Notes: generated by a model not told the origin, from the letters alone. 64,000 bases of DNA from Thermodesulfobacteriota bacterium (GCA_040754335.1 JBFMCV010000007.1:1-64000), one strand, 5' to 3'; shown: positions 1-8,721, counted from the first letter of the stretch. Made by a program: numbers and translations.

Positions 1-319
1 ACTAATCTGAACTCCCGGTTTTAAAACCTTAGGATGACACGAGTATCTCTCCGCTCCCGTATTATAGCTTCTTGATATTTTATACAATTTAATCCGTTGT
101 TTTTAAGATACAAGATACAAGGATGACTACAAGTGGATTCCCGATCGGTGTCGGGAATGACAGAAAAGATGAGATTGCCGCGGTCACGGTATTCACCCGG
201 CATGGCACCGGATAACTTTCTTCGTTGCAATCAGCCAACAGCGACCGGTTCTTGTATTTTGGCTTCTTTCGTGACGGTGCAGAGAGAAAATAAGGTCCTC
301 GTACTCAACCATCAGAGAC

Positions 320-343
320 CAATTCTTCACTTGCTCAGAATTG
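320..343. repeat. Hairpin repeat family A, copy 1
   Basis: Stem CAATTCT / AGAATTG (7 bp) around a 10-base loop. It belongs to an eight-copy family whose stem bases change in compensating pairs. Confidence 0.6.
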
Positions 344-498
344 TTGTTCAGAACCGTTCCCTCGCAAAGACAATAATATGCCATTCGACAAGCTTCCGGC
401 TACGTCGAGACTTCGACGGACGAGCATCCGACTTCGCCCTTCAGGTTACGACGGACAGGGGGACAGACGGGGATTGAATGATTTAAAATCCACCCTAA

Positions 499-518
499 CC
501 CTCCTTTACAAAGGAGGG
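499..518. repeat. Hairpin repeat family C, copy 1
   Basis: Perfect 9-bp arms CCCTCCTTT / AAAGGAGGG, preceded by a conserved AATCCACCCTA-like flank. Confidence 0.6.
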
Positions 519-530
519 AATTAAAGGAAT

Positions 531-552
531 CGCGGCTGGAAGCCGCTCCTAC
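531..552 (-). repeat. REP-like hairpin family D, copy 1
   Basis: Read on the minus strand it is GTAG followed by GAGCGGCTTCCAGCCGCG. A GTAG head before a short hairpin is the layout of REP sequences handled by RAYT (TnpA-REP) proteins in other bacteria. No such gene lies in this window. Confidence 0.55.
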
Positions 553-746
553 AGCCAGGATGCAAGATACAGGATTAAAGAAGTGGATTCCTGATCGGTT
601 CCTGCCCTGAACCATGTCCCGTACTTGATACGAGATCAATTCAGGGTCGGGAATGACAAAAAAGAAAATCCTCCATAACCTATTTTGGCTTAGGCAACGA
701 CGACGCGGAAGATAATTTACTCATCCGCCTTTGTTGGTATGGCGTC

Positions 747-771
747 CGGTTCTTGCACACGCTCAGAACCG
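747..771. repeat. Hairpin repeat family A, copy 2
   Basis: Stem CGGTTCT / AGAACCG around an 11-base loop. Confidence 0.6.
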
Positions 772-870
772 TTCTTTTTCTAAGGAGGGAATTAACTGCG
801 AACGGCGAGATTGCCGCGCTGCTTCGCAGCTCGCAAAGACAAGAATAAAGAGGCACACCCCCCACCCTTA

Positions 871-896
871 CCCTCCCCCTCCCATGAGGGGGAGGG
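871..896. repeat. Hairpin repeat family C, copy 2
   Basis: 11-bp arms CCCTCCCCCTC / GAGGGGGAGGG with a 4-base loop. The stem differs from copy 1 but stays paired. Confidence 0.6.
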
Positions 897-912
897 AATT
901 TATATAAGAACA

Positions 913-941
913 CGGCCCGCATTCGGTGTGAATGCGGGCCG
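913..941 (-). terminator. Probable terminator after rplT
   Basis: A perfect 12-bp stem (CGGCCCGCATTC with its complement) encloses a 5-base loop, about 46 bases past the rplT stop. There is no clean U-tract on either side; the minus-strand 3' side reads TGTTCTTATATAAA. It is therefore a strong hairpin that probably ends the thrS operon, but not a textbook intrinsic terminator. Confidence 0.6.
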
Positions 942-987
942 CGTATATTTATCTATTATTGTGGGTATGAAAAAAGGAAATGCTCGG

Positions 988-1341
988 CTAATTCAATCCG
1001 GATTTGGCGGCGTCGACGACGGCCTTGAAGCTCTCGGGCTCCCTTATGGCCATCTCCGACAGGGTCTTTCTGTCGAGCTCGATGCCGGCCTTCTTTAGCG
1101 AGCCCATGAAGGCGCTGTATGAAAGACCGTAAGGCCTTACGGCTGCGTTGATCCTGGTGATCCAGAGTTTCCTGAAGTCCCTCTTCTTGAGCCGCCTGTG
1201 CCTGAAGGCATACGCCATGGCGCGGATTACAGTCTCCTTCGCCCTCCTGATGTTGCTCTTCCTCCGTCCCCAGAACCCCTTCGCGAGCTTAAGGACTCTC
1301 TTTCTCCTCTTTCTCGAAGCTACCCCTCTTTTTATTCTCAT
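988..1341 (-). CDS. rplT: 50S ribosomal protein bL20
   Basis: Large-subunit protein bL20 binds 23S rRNA and is needed early in 50S assembly. The 117 residues match the usual family length. The very basic N-terminal half opens with [18 protein letters not shown], followed by the [14 protein letters not shown] segment and the globular C-terminal part around [11 protein letters not shown]. It is the last gene of the minus-strand unit thrS-infC-rpmI-rplT, 60 bases after rpmI. A strong hairpin follows, so pheST, which often comes next, is not here. In other bacteria L20 represses this operon; I did not identify its RNA target. Confidence 0.97.
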   Translation of the reverse strand: MRIKRGVASRKRRKRVLKLAKGFWGRRKSNIRRAKETVIRAMAYAFRHRRLKKRDFRKLWITRINAAVRPYGLSYSAFMGSLKKAGIELDRKTLSEMAIREPESFKAVVDAAKSGLN

Positions 1342-1401
1342 CTTTATCTCCCGTCTTTTATACAGTCAGCCGGTTCGACCCGGACTTGCTATAACGATAT
1401 C

Positions 1402-1605
1402 TTATTTATAAGGGATATAGGACCTGATCCTCCTGGCCTCTGCTCCCTCTTCGATCTTGGCTGAGCCGAGCCTCCTCATTCGCTTCCTGCCCTTCTTCGC
1501 ATTTGAATGACTCTTGCCGCCGCTCGACCTCTTTATCTTGCCGCTTCCGGTTACACTGAACCTCTTGGCGGCGCTCCTGTTCGTCTTAACCTTCTGTTTT
1601 GGCAT
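1402..1605 (-). CDS. rpmI: 50S ribosomal protein bL35
   Basis: Small basic large-subunit protein bL35 (67 residues, the family length). Its start MPKQKVKTNRSAAKRF and the central GKIKRSSGGKSHSN region are typical. The ATG lies inside the end of infC (20-base overlap). Its Shine-Dalgarno GGGAGGG is only about four bases upstream and also inside infC, so translation of the two is probably coupled. It sits in the conserved infC-rpmI-rplT block. Confidence 0.97.
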   Translation of the reverse strand: MPKQKVKTNRSAAKRFSVTGSGKIKRSSGGKSHSNAKKGRKRMRRLGSAKIEEGAEARRIRSYIPYK

Positions 1606-2149
1606 TTTCCCTCCCGGCTTGCGTACTTTTCTTGGGCGATATGACCATAATGAGGTTTTTCCCCTCGAGCTTGGGCGGCATGTCTACGCCGCCGATATCG
1701 GACACCCTCTCGATTATCCTGTTAGCGAGCACCCTTCCCAGCTCGGGATGGACAATTTCCCTGCCCCTGAAAAATATCCTTATCTTCGTTTTGTTATCGT
1801 CCTCTAAAAACTCCCTGATTCGGTTTATCTTGACGTCGAGGTCGTGATCGCCTATATTGGGGCGGAATTTCAATTCCTTGATCGTCTGCGTTTTCTGTCT
1901 CTTTGCGGTCGCCTGCTTTTTGAGCTCGTATTTGTACTTCCCGTAATCCATCAGCCTGCATACCGGCGGATTCGCGTTCGGAGCGACCTCGACCAGGTCG
2001 ACGCCCCTTTCTTCAGACATCTGGAGCGCTTCCCGGATCGGAACCACGCCAAGCTGCTCCCCGGTATCGGAAATCAATCTGACTTCCCGCGCTTTAATCC
2101 TCTGATTAATCCGGACTTCAGCCTCTTTTGCTTTAAACCCTTTAGCTAT
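1586..2149 (-). CDS. infC: Translation initiation factor IF-3, probable ATA start
   Basis: IF-3 binds the 30S subunit, keeps subunits apart and checks the start codon. The conserved opening VRINQRIKAREVRLISDTG lies upstream of the first conventional start (TTG at 2077), which would cut into the N domain. No ATG, GTG or TTG precedes it in frame. The best start is ATA at 2149, sharing ATAG with the thrS stop and sitting about 10 bases after GGGAGGT. This gives 187 residues, close to the E. coli length of 180; ATT at 2110 is a weaker alternative. Known family fact: infC often uses a rare start such as AUU so that IF-3 can limit its own synthesis. The gene itself is certain; the start is inferred. 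Confidence 0.9.
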   Translation of the reverse strand: MAKGFKAKEAEVRINQRIKAREVRLISDTGEQLGVVPIREALQMSEERGVDLVEVAPNANPPVCRLMDYGKYKYELKKQATAKRQKTQTIKELKFRPNIGDHDLDVKINRIREFLEDDNKTKIRIFFRGREIVHPELGRVLANRIIERVSDIGGVDMPPKLEGKNLIMVISPKKSTQAGRENAKTEG

Positions 2150-4080
2150 TGCCGTTCAACCTCCCTCCATGTCTCGGGATCAAGCTCAACCGCTATGCTG
2201 TGAAGAAACTCTTCTATCGTCATCGGAGGCAGGTTCTTTCCCCCGAGCTTCCTCGGGGCCACTGTCCCGGATTCCGCCTCGTTTTTTCCGACTACCAGGA
2301 GATACGGAATCTTCGCGAGCTGCGCCTCTCTGACCTTGAGTCCCAGTTTTTCGTTCCTCTTATCGTTCTCGACCCTTATCCTGCTCGCCCGGAGCTTCCG
2401 GTTAAGCTCGTCCGCATAAGCCGACTGCTCGTCGCCTACAGTAGCAATACGCACCTGCACGGGACTAAGCCAGAGCGGGAAAGCCCCACCGTAATGCTCT
2501 ATCAACACTCCGAAAAACCTTTCCATAGAACCGAAGATAGCGCGGTGGATCATAATGGGCTGATGACGCGCGTTATCTTCCCCGACGTAGGTCATATCGA
2601 ACCTTTCGGGAAGGTTAAAATCTACCTGAACTGTCGAGCACTGCCAAGCTCTGCCTAAAACGTCCTTGATCTTGAGGTCTATCTTGGGCCCGTAGAAAGC
2701 CCCCCCGCCCTCGTCGACCTCGTATTTGAGACCTTTCTTGTCGAGAGAGCGCCTGAGGGCTTCGGTAGCCCTGTCCCAGCCTTCAATATTGCCGACGTAT
2801 TTCTCGGGCCTGGTAGAAAGGAACACCTCGTAATCGTCGAAGCCGAACGTCTTGAGAAAAAGTATAGTCAGGTCGAGGACGCCCAGGACCTCGTCCTCCA
2901 TCTGGTCGGGCCTGCAGAATATGTGGGCGTCGTCCTGGGAAAAACCCCTCACCCTCATGAGCCCGTGGAGCACTCCCGAGCGCTCGTAGCGGTAGACGGT
3001 CCCTATCTCGGCCCATCTGAGCGGAAGGTCCCTGTAGCTCCTTATCCCCGTTTTATAGATCATGATATGAAAAGGGCAGTTCATCGGCTTTATCTGGAAC
3101 TCGGTATTCTCAACCTCCATGCGGGGATACATGTTCTCGTTATAGAACTCGAGGTGTCCGCTAGTCTTCCAGAGGTCGATTTTGGCTATGTGCGGGGTGT
3201 AGAGGAGCTCGTAGTCGTAGCGCTCGTGCTGGTCGCGCCAGAAGTCCTCGATGACGCGTCTTATGCGGGAGCCCTTGGGATGCCAGAGCACGAGCCCTGC
3301 CCCGGTTTCTTCCTGTATGGAGAAAAGGTCGAGCTCCTTGCCGACCTTTCTGTGGTCGCGCTTCCGGGCCTCCTCGAGCTTGTCGAGATATTCCTTGAGC
3401 GCCTTTCTGTCCCAGAAAGCGGTGCCGTAAATACGCTGGAGCATGGGGTTCTTCTCGTCCCCGCGCCAGTATGCCCCAGCGATGCTGAGGAGCTTGAACG
3501 CCTTGACGTAATCGGTCGAAGGCGCGTGGGGGCCACGGCAGAGGTCGTGCCAGCCGCCCTGCTCGTATATCGTTATCTGCTGGTCGGGAGGGAGGTCGTT
3601 CACTATCTCGACCTTGTATTTCTCTCCCTCCGACCTGAATATGTCGATCGCTTTTTCCCTGGATACTTTTTTCCTCACGAGGGGCTTTTTCTGCTCGACT
3701 ATCTCCCTCATCTTCTCCTCGATCTTCTCGAGGTCTTCGGGAGTGAAGCCTTTAGGGTACTCGAAATCGTAGTAGAACCCGTTCTCTATCACCGGGCCGA
3801 TCGTGACCTTCGCCTCGGGGAAGAGGGACTGAACGGCTTCGGCCATAACGTGAGCCGCCGTGTGCCTTATGAGCGTGAGGCCTTCCTCGGAGCCTGCTTT
3901 TACGGGCTCAAGCTCGGAATCGGAATATATCTCGTGCCAGAAGTCGACGAGCGTGCCGTTTACCCTGGCGCCTATGGCACCGTTCCGGATTCCGATAGTC
4001 TCAATGATTTCCCCAACGGTCGTGCCTTCGGGAAAGGTTCTTTCCGCCCCGTCGGGAAGGTTTATGTGCACTTCTTTCAT
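2146..4080 (-). CDS. thrS: Threonyl-tRNA synthetase
   Basis: Charges tRNA-Thr with threonine in the cytoplasm. The 644 residues have the normal full layout. There is a TGS domain (about 1-60), an editing domain with the HTAAH zinc-binding-type motif, and the class II catalytic core with MNCPFH, the QDDAHIF segment and IMIHRAIFGSMERF, which supply the zinc-binding Cys and His residues. An anticodon-binding domain lies at the C-terminus. It leads the unit thrS-infC-rpmI-rplT. The ATG is only 16 bases past the mature 3' end of tRNA-Val on the same strand, so tRNA processing would leave a very short leader. No T-box was seen upstream. Confidence 0.98.
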   Translation of the reverse strand: MKEVHINLPDGAERTFPEGTTVGEIIETIGIRNGAIGARVNGTLVDFWHEIYSDSELEPVKAGSEEGLTLIRHTAAHVMAEAVQSLFPEAKVTIGPVIENGFYYDFEYPKGFTPEDLEKIEEKMREIVEQKKPLVRKKVSREKAIDIFRSEGEKYKVEIVNDLPPDQQITIYEQGGWHDLCRGPHAPSTDYVKAFKLLSIAGAYWRGDEKNPMLQRIYGTAFWDRKALKEYLDKLEEARKRDHRKVGKELDLFSIQEETGAGLVLWHPKGSRIRRVIEDFWRDQHERYDYELLYTPHIAKIDLWKTSGHLEFYNENMYPRMEVENTEFQIKPMNCPFHIMIYKTGIRSYRDLPLRWAEIGTVYRYERSGVLHGLMRVRGFSQDDAHIFCRPDQMEDEVLGVLDLTILFLKTFGFDDYEVFLSTRPEKYVGNIEGWDRATEALRRSLDKKGLKYEVDEGGGAFYGPKIDLKIKDVLGRAWQCSTVQVDFNLPERFDMTYVGEDNARHQPIMIHRAIFGSMERFFGVLIEHYGGAFPLWLSPVQVRIATVGDEQSAYADELNRKLRASRIRVENDKRNEKLGLKVREAQLAKIPYLLVVGKNEAESGTVAPRKLGGKNLPPMTIEEFLHSIAVELDPETWREVERQ

Positions 4081-4096
4081 ATATTCCGGTTACACA

Positions 4097-4171
4097 TGGT
4101 GAGCACGGCAGGATTTGAACCTGCGACCTCTTGCGTGTCAAGCAAGCGCTCTCCCCCTGAGCTACGCGCTC
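4097..4171 (-). tRNA. tRNA-Val (GAC)
   Basis: A 75-base tRNA with encoded CCA. Acceptor GAGCGCG pairs with CGTGCTC (one G-T), and D, anticodon (CTTGC/GCAAG) and T (GCAGG/CCTGC) stems all form. The anticodon loop TTGACAC gives anticodon GAC. It sits just before thrS on the same strand and may share its transcript. Confidence 0.95.
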
Positions 4172-4349
4172 GAAAAATTATCAGAACCCTTAATTTTCTT
4201 ACATAAAATAATAGCTGTCAAGATTCAGGACTGCCATTCTCCTTATTAACCGTTAAAATTTACTCGAAAAAGCGCCTATAAACTTTCCCGTTCGTTTACA
4301 CCTATGACGGAGGCCCGGCAAGGTTTATCCCGCGAATCCCTGAAGCCTG

Positions 4350-5234
4350 TTAGGTCAATTCCTCGACCTTCCTGCAGAGCCTGACGAACGGATGGATCTT
4401 CTTGACCTCGATCAGTTCATTGAATTCCGGCAGGAACGGCTTTTTCTTCCATTCGAAGTAGCTATTGTACAATGCTTCGTCGCTTGAGACCTCGAGAATA
4501 TAACGTGCGAGGGACTCGGGGTCAGCCCAATCGGCGGTGTTGATAAAGCAGTTCTCACCCGGAGCGTAATCGGAGATATTGGGAGCGCCCAAGTAAACGG
4601 GCACTGAGCCCATGATCAACGGGTCGTAGAATTTCTCGGTCACATAGTCGGGCGCGATTGCGTTCTCAAAGGCTATCGTAAACTTATACCCGGAAATCGT
4701 ATCCAATTTGAACCGGTGCCCGTAGTCGTCCCGGGACGGCATGTTCGGAATCATACGCCCGTAGGAATGGACATCGAGAACCTTCATCATCCTTATCAGA
4801 TACTGGAGCCTCCCGCTTTTGTTAACATGGCTCGATATGAAGGCGTTCACGATTTTCCCCGGCTCCTTTTCCGGGACTGGCTTACGTGCATGCTCCGTGA
4901 AGTCAGGCGGAACGTACGGGGAAAGAATATCCGCTCCACTGCGATGGGACATGGTCAAATCGAAGCGGCTCATAAAACCGGGATCGTTCAAGTGAGGGTA
5001 ATGAGCTTCGCATTCCACATACCAGGCGACCCAGACCTGTCCGTTCTTTTTACTGATCCCGCCGTCCGTAAACAGGGCAGGCGGGAGCGTAGGCAGATGG
5101 AATACTACCGCGGCAGCCTCGTCCATGAGACTCCTGTCCATGGTAATGGCGTATCCCTCCGGAAGCTCGTTCTCCGGGTAAACGAGGGGATCATGCCACA
5201 TACGATTGTAAAAGAGTATTATTTTCCGGTCCAT
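4350..5234 (-). CDS. GT10-family fucosyltransferase-like glycosyltransferase
   Basis: Likely transfers a sugar, in this family usually fucose from GDP-fucose in alpha-1,3 or alpha-1,4 linkage, onto a surface glycan. The C-terminal half shows the GT10 donor-site pattern: FTIAFENAIAPDYVTEKFYD then GSVPVYLGAPNISDYAP. Upstream are SYGR-like and HRSGADI segments. At 294 residues it is shorter than the well-known Helicobacter enzymes and has neither a C-terminal heptad repeat nor a membrane segment. No other glycan gene lies beside it, so the acceptor is unknown. Its real donor could differ. Confidence 0.8.
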   Translation of the reverse strand: MDRKIILFYNRMWHDPLVYPENELPEGYAITMDRSLMDEAAAVVFHLPTLPPALFTDGGISKKNGQVWVAWYVECEAHYPHLNDPGFMSRFDLTMSHRSGADILSPYVPPDFTEHARKPVPEKEPGKIVNAFISSHVNKSGRLQYLIRMMKVLDVHSYGRMIPNMPSRDDYGHRFKLDTISGYKFTIAFENAIAPDYVTEKFYDPLIMGSVPVYLGAPNISDYAPGENCFINTADWADPESLARYILEVSSDEALYNSYFEWKKKPFLPEFNELIEVKKIHPFVRLCRKVEELT

Positions 5235-5464
5235 CCGCCAAAGCCCGCGTTTTAGTGATTATTCTATGATATTCACGGTTCTGTGTCTATGCACTCTCGC
5301 AGGGGAGAGGGGATGAAAGATGAAAAGCGAGATTCCTGCGGCTCCGGCTTCGTAATTAAACTACGCCGGGACAAGCTGCATGAAAGGACTTAAGCTTTCT
5401 ACTTTTGAGAGATCAAAAGTAGCAAAAATCTTTTGGGGACTACGGGAAGTTTGCTAAAAATCTT

Positions 5465-5520
5465 GTGTTTAAGCGAAAATCTTTCGAATGGGAGGCTGAA
5501 AGATTTTTACGCTTAAACAC
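5465..5520. repeat. Long inverted repeat H, copy 1
   Basis: Arms 5465-5485 and 5498-5520 pair over 21 bases with a two-base bulge and a 12-base loop. A diverged copy lies at 51862-52008 with similar arms and a much longer loop. Confidence 0.6.
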
Positions 5521-5824
5521 GCGATTTTCTTGACGCAAATCCCGTAATGTCCCTGTTGCCCGCTGTTTTCACAGCGGGCAATATTGGTGTCGCGCAGGCG
5601 ATGTGTCAGCAGGAAATATCGGAGCCAAGAAAATTACATGCTAGCATTCAGGAGAGAGCAATCGATTTATTTGGCTTCAAGGTATTATCCCGGGAGCATG
5701 AGCATTTATGTATTCATCCAAATACAACTCTTGCTCGAAACCGTTACTCGATCGGAATTGTTTTTGAATGTCGGGAAAGGATTTCTTAGTTGATTGAACA
5801 CTAGGGTAACCCCACCCACCCGAA

Positions 5825-5852
5825 CCCTCCCCCACTTAAAAAGGGGGGAGGG
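5825..5852. repeat. Hairpin repeat family C, copy 3
   Basis: Arms CCCTCCCCC / GGGGGAGGG around a loop of about ten bases. Confidence 0.55.
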
Positions 5853-5947
5853 AAATAATAAAGCTGATGGCGAACATAGGGGGTGCGGTGTCGGCTCGAT
5901 TTCATTGATATAACAGTCAAGTCTTGGTAACATTACCGGGTGGCCGT

Positions 5948-6021
5948 TGGGGCGTCGTCTAACGGTAGGACTCAGGCCTTTGGAGCCTGCTGTGGTGGTT
6001 CGAGTCCACCCGCCCCAGCCA
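5948..6021 (+). tRNA. tRNA-Gln (TTG)
   Basis: A 74-base tRNA with encoded CCA. Acceptor TGGGGCG pairs with CGCCCCA; the anticodon stem CAGGC/GCCTG encloses CTTTGGA, so the anticodon is TTG. The T arm is GGTGG/CCACC. It lies 44 bases upstream of the helicase gene on the same strand. Confidence 0.95.
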
Positions 6022-6065
6022 GTGAAGCGGAATTGCTCCATATTTCATTCTCACAGTGAACTCAG

Positions 6066-8225
6066 ATGACATCCGGAAATACAGATAAATTGAACCCGTC
6101 CCAGGCGGAAGCCGTCACTCACGCTGGCGGGCCCGTGCTCGTGCTCGCAGGCGCGGGTTCGGGGAAGACGAGGATAATCACGGAGAGGATCGCCTATTTA
6201 ATAAGGGAAAGAGGCGAGAACCCTTCGAATATACTTGCCGTCACTTTCACGAACAAAGCGGCGAACGAGATGAAGGAAAGGCTCAACCGCCTTATCGGGC
6301 CAGCCGTGAAGGGCATCTGGTTAGGCACGTTCCACTCGATCTGTCTCAGGATACTGAAGCGGGAGATAAAACATCTCGACGGGTTCAGGCAGGACTTCAT
6401 CATTTACGACGACGGCGACCAGCTGAAGCTGATCAAGGCCTGCATGGAGCGGCTCAACATCGGCGAGAAAGAGCTCGACCCGAAGTCGGTGAGGTCGAAG
6501 ATAGACAGGGCGAAGAACAGAGGGCTCGACCCGGACGAGGCCGGGAGGGAAGCCTACGACGAGAGGATCTCGAAAATCTACGGCCTTTACGAAGAGGAGC
6601 TCAGGAAGCTGAACGCGGTCGATTTCGGGGACCTCCTCTATTTAACCGTAAGGCTCTTTAAGGAAAAACCGGACGTCCTGCGCCATTACCAGGAAACGTT
6701 CCGCCACATACTCGTCGACGAATACCAGGATACGAACCAGATGCAGTACAAGCTGGTCGAGCTCCTTTCGAGGAAACACAGGAACATATTCGTCGTGGGG
6801 GACGACAACCAGTCGATCTACGGCTGGCGGGGGGCGGATATAACGAACATACTCAACTTCGAGAGGGATTTCCCTGATTCCAGGATTATTAAGCTCGAAA
6901 AGAACTACAGGTCGACAAAGACAATACTCAACGCCGCCAACGGGCTCATACGGAAGAACGCGAACAGGCACGACAAGAACCTCTGGACGGACAACCCGGA
7001 AGGGGAGAAGCTCCGGCACTATGCGGCTTACGACGACAGGGACGAGGCGAGATACGTCGTAGCGGAGATCGAGTCTCTGGTGAGGAATCGCGGACGCTCG
7101 TACAGGGACGCGGCGGTCCTATACAGGACAAACAACCAGTCGAGGACCATAGAGGACGAGCTCGTGAGGAAGGGTATCCCTTACGTGATAGTCGGGGGGA
7201 TCGGGTTTTACGAGAGGGCCGAGATAAAGGACGTCATGGCGTATCTCAGGGTTATTGCGAACCCGCTCGACGACCTGAGCCTGAGACGTATCGTCAACGT
7301 CCCCCCGCGCGGGATCGGGAAAGGGACGGTGGAGAGACTGGACGAGCTCTCGAAAAGCAAGGGCATATCCCTCATGGATGCAATGCGGAAGGCGCTCGAC
7401 GATAACCTGCTGCCCGCGAGGGCTGCCCTTAGCCTGGGCAAGTTCCTCCGCATGATGGAACGGCTCATCGGGTACGGCGAGAAGTACGAGATAGGTAAGC
7501 TCCTCGACCTGGTGCTGCAAGAGACGGGATACCTGGACTTGCTCGAAAGGGAAGAGGAGAGGAGGGAGAACGTCGGCGAGATACTTAACCTCGCCGCGGA
7601 ATTCGAGAAGGAGTCGGGTAAGGCCTTCCTCCGCGACTTCCTCGATACCCTCACGCTAGCGAGCGACGTCGACAGCTACGACGAGAAAGACGACCGCGTC
7701 GCGCTCATGACGCTCCACTCGGCGAAGGGGCTCGAGTTCCCGTTCGCGTTCATAATCGGGCTCGAAGAGAACCTCATACCGCATTTCAATTCCGCGAAGG
7801 AAGGACAGGTGGAGGAAGAGCGGAGGCTATTTTACGTGGGGCTCACGAGGGCGAAGGAGAAGGTACACCTCACGAGCGCGGCGAGGAGGAGGGTGTTCGG
7901 GAAGGAGGAGAGACCCGCGCCTTCGAGGTTCCTGAGCGACCTGCCCAAAGAGCTCGTCGAATGGAATTACTCCTACGTCGCTTCGTACGGAGATTATTCC
8001 GGGCGCGAGTATGATACGGACAAGAGAGAACGCACCGCGTTACCGAAAAAGAACCCTGGCGCAGAGAACGGGAGCAGGTATAAGGTGGGGCAGAGGATAG
8101 AGCACCCGTCTTTCGGGCAGGGGACGATAAAGAGGGTGGAGGGGACTGGGGATGATGCGAAAGTTACAGTATCGTTCCAGCGGTACGGGATCAAGAAGAT
8201 TATTGCGAGTTATCTGGAGGGGTAG
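6066..8225 (+). CDS. uvrD: UvrD/PcrA-type superfamily 1A DNA helicase
   Basis: ATP-driven 3'-5' helicase expected to act in nucleotide excision repair, mismatch repair and removal of proteins from DNA. Motifs appear in order: Q motif (LNPSQAEAV), Walker A AGAGSGKT, VDEYQDTNQMQY (motif II), GDDNQSIYGWRGADI (III), LEKNYRS (IV), HSAKGLEF (V) and YVGLTRAKE (VI). The last 45 residues (HPSFGQGTIKRV onward) form the small Tudor-like C-terminal domain that in PcrA contacts RNA polymerase. At 719 residues it has the family length. It is preceded by tRNA-Gln and followed by a repeat-rich spacer, so it is probably monocistronic. Confidence 0.95.
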   Translation: MTSGNTDKLNPSQAEAVTHAGGPVLVLAGAGSGKTRIITERIAYLIRERGENPSNILAVTFTNKAANEMKERLNRLIGPAVKGIWLGTFHSICLRILKREIKHLDGFRQDFIIYDDGDQLKLIKACMERLNIGEKELDPKSVRSKIDRAKNRGLDPDEAGREAYDERISKIYGLYEEELRKLNAVDFGDLLYLTVRLFKEKPDVLRHYQETFRHILVDEYQDTNQMQYKLVELLSRKHRNIFVVGDDNQSIYGWRGADITNILNFERDFPDSRIIKLEKNYRSTKTILNAANGLIRKNANRHDKNLWTDNPEGEKLRHYAAYDDRDEARYVVAEIESLVRNRGRSYRDAAVLYRTNNQSRTIEDELVRKGIPYVIVGGIGFYERAEIKDVMAYLRVIANPLDDLSLRRIVNVPPRGIGKGTVERLDELSKSKGISLMDAMRKALDDNLLPARAALSLGKFLRMMERLIGYGEKYEIGKLLDLVLQETGYLDLLEREEERRENVGEILNLAAEFEKESGKAFLRDFLDTLTLASDVDSYDEKDDRVALMTLHSAKGLEFPFAFIIGLEENLIPHFNSAKEGQVEEERRLFYVGLTRAKEKVHLTSAARRRVFGKEERPAPSRFLSDLPKELVEWNYSYVASYGDYSGREYDTDKRERTALPKKNPGAENGSRYKVGQRIEHPSFGQGTIKRVEGTGDDAKVTVSFQRYGIKKIIASYLEG

Positions 8226-8429
8226 CTGAGCATGTTGCCGCGGGATGCAGCTACTGCGGACATGAGAAAGGATAAAGGATGAGATTCTGAATATTATGGT
8301 TTGTTTAACAAATTTGCTGTGAATAATTCCGTTTTTGGATTCGGCCATGAACGTCCGTTTCTTGCTGGTTTGGCTTCTGTTGCTACAGTACGGAGAAATA
8401 TTGGGTTCGAGCACTCAACCACTAGAGAC

Positions 8430-8453
8430 CAATTCCTCACTTGCTCGGAATTG
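8430..8453. repeat. Hairpin repeat family A, copy 3
   Basis: Stem CAATTCC / GGAATTG around a 10-base loop (TCACTTGCTC, identical to copy 1). Confidence 0.6.
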
Positions 8454-8513
8454 TTGCTCAGAAACGCAGTTCAGAATGACAATAAAGAAAGAATAAAAAC
8501 AAATCCACCCTAG

Positions 8514-8534
8514 CCCTCCTTTACGAAAGGAGGG
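8514..8534. repeat. Hairpin repeat family C, copy 4
   Basis: Arms CCCTCCTTT / AAAGGAGGG, with the AATCCACCCTAG flank. Confidence 0.6.
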
Positions 8535-8635
8535 AATAAATAGAAAAAAACAGAAGATAGATTTATCGCTATTAGAATTTGATAAAGCGACGTCACAAGT
8601 ATTAATTAACATCGTGTTTCATAAGCAGAGGCGTC

Positions 8636-8660
8636 CAGTTCTTGCACTAGTTCAGAACTG
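8636..8660. repeat. Hairpin repeat family A, copy 4
   Basis: Stem CAGTTCT / AGAACTG around an 11-base loop. Confidence 0.6.
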
Positions 8661-8699
8661 TGGCTCGAAATGACAAAGTAGGGTTGGTCGTCGGATAAT

Positions 8700-8721
8700 C
8701 GTAGCTGGTAGCCGCTCCTAC
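8700..8721 (-). repeat. REP-like hairpin family D, copy 2
   Basis: Minus-strand GTAGGAGCGGCTACCAGCTACG; GTAG head and central AGCGGCT retained, right arm degenerate. Confidence 0.5.

Larger units (their letters stand above)
1..912. repeat. Non-coding spacer packed with hairpin repeats
   Basis: I see no convincing gene here; the open frames are short and run through repeats. The spacer holds two copies of hairpin family A (320-343, 747-771), two of family C (499-518, 871-896) and one REP-like family D copy (531-552). It also has two copies of a motif of the form CCCGATCGGTGTCGGG followed by AATGACA, near 141-163 and again, degenerate, near 640-660. The same modules recur in most other long spacers of the window. 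Confidence 0.7.
5235..5947. other. Spacer without a gene; hairpins and repeats
   Basis: No supportable coding region. It contains a CCGGC...GCCGG hairpin near 5347-5371, a long hairpin (5465-5520) and a family C copy (5825-5852). The stretch around 5538-5560 resembles the end of the related element near 52020-52045. Open frames here cross the repeats or the tRNA on the wrong strand. Confidence 0.65.

Noticed and set aside
680-922. 80-codon minus-strand open frame before the rplT terminator
   Set aside because: Made of family A and C repeats; no homology or start signal.
2923-4206. Long plus-strand open frame of 427 codons opposite thrS
   Set aside because: Antisense to a full-length, motif-complete thrS and crosses the tRNA; its translation has no recognisable domain.
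5706-6041. Minus-strand open frame of 111 codons
   Set aside because: Contains the tRNA-Gln gene read on the wrong strand and a family C repeat.
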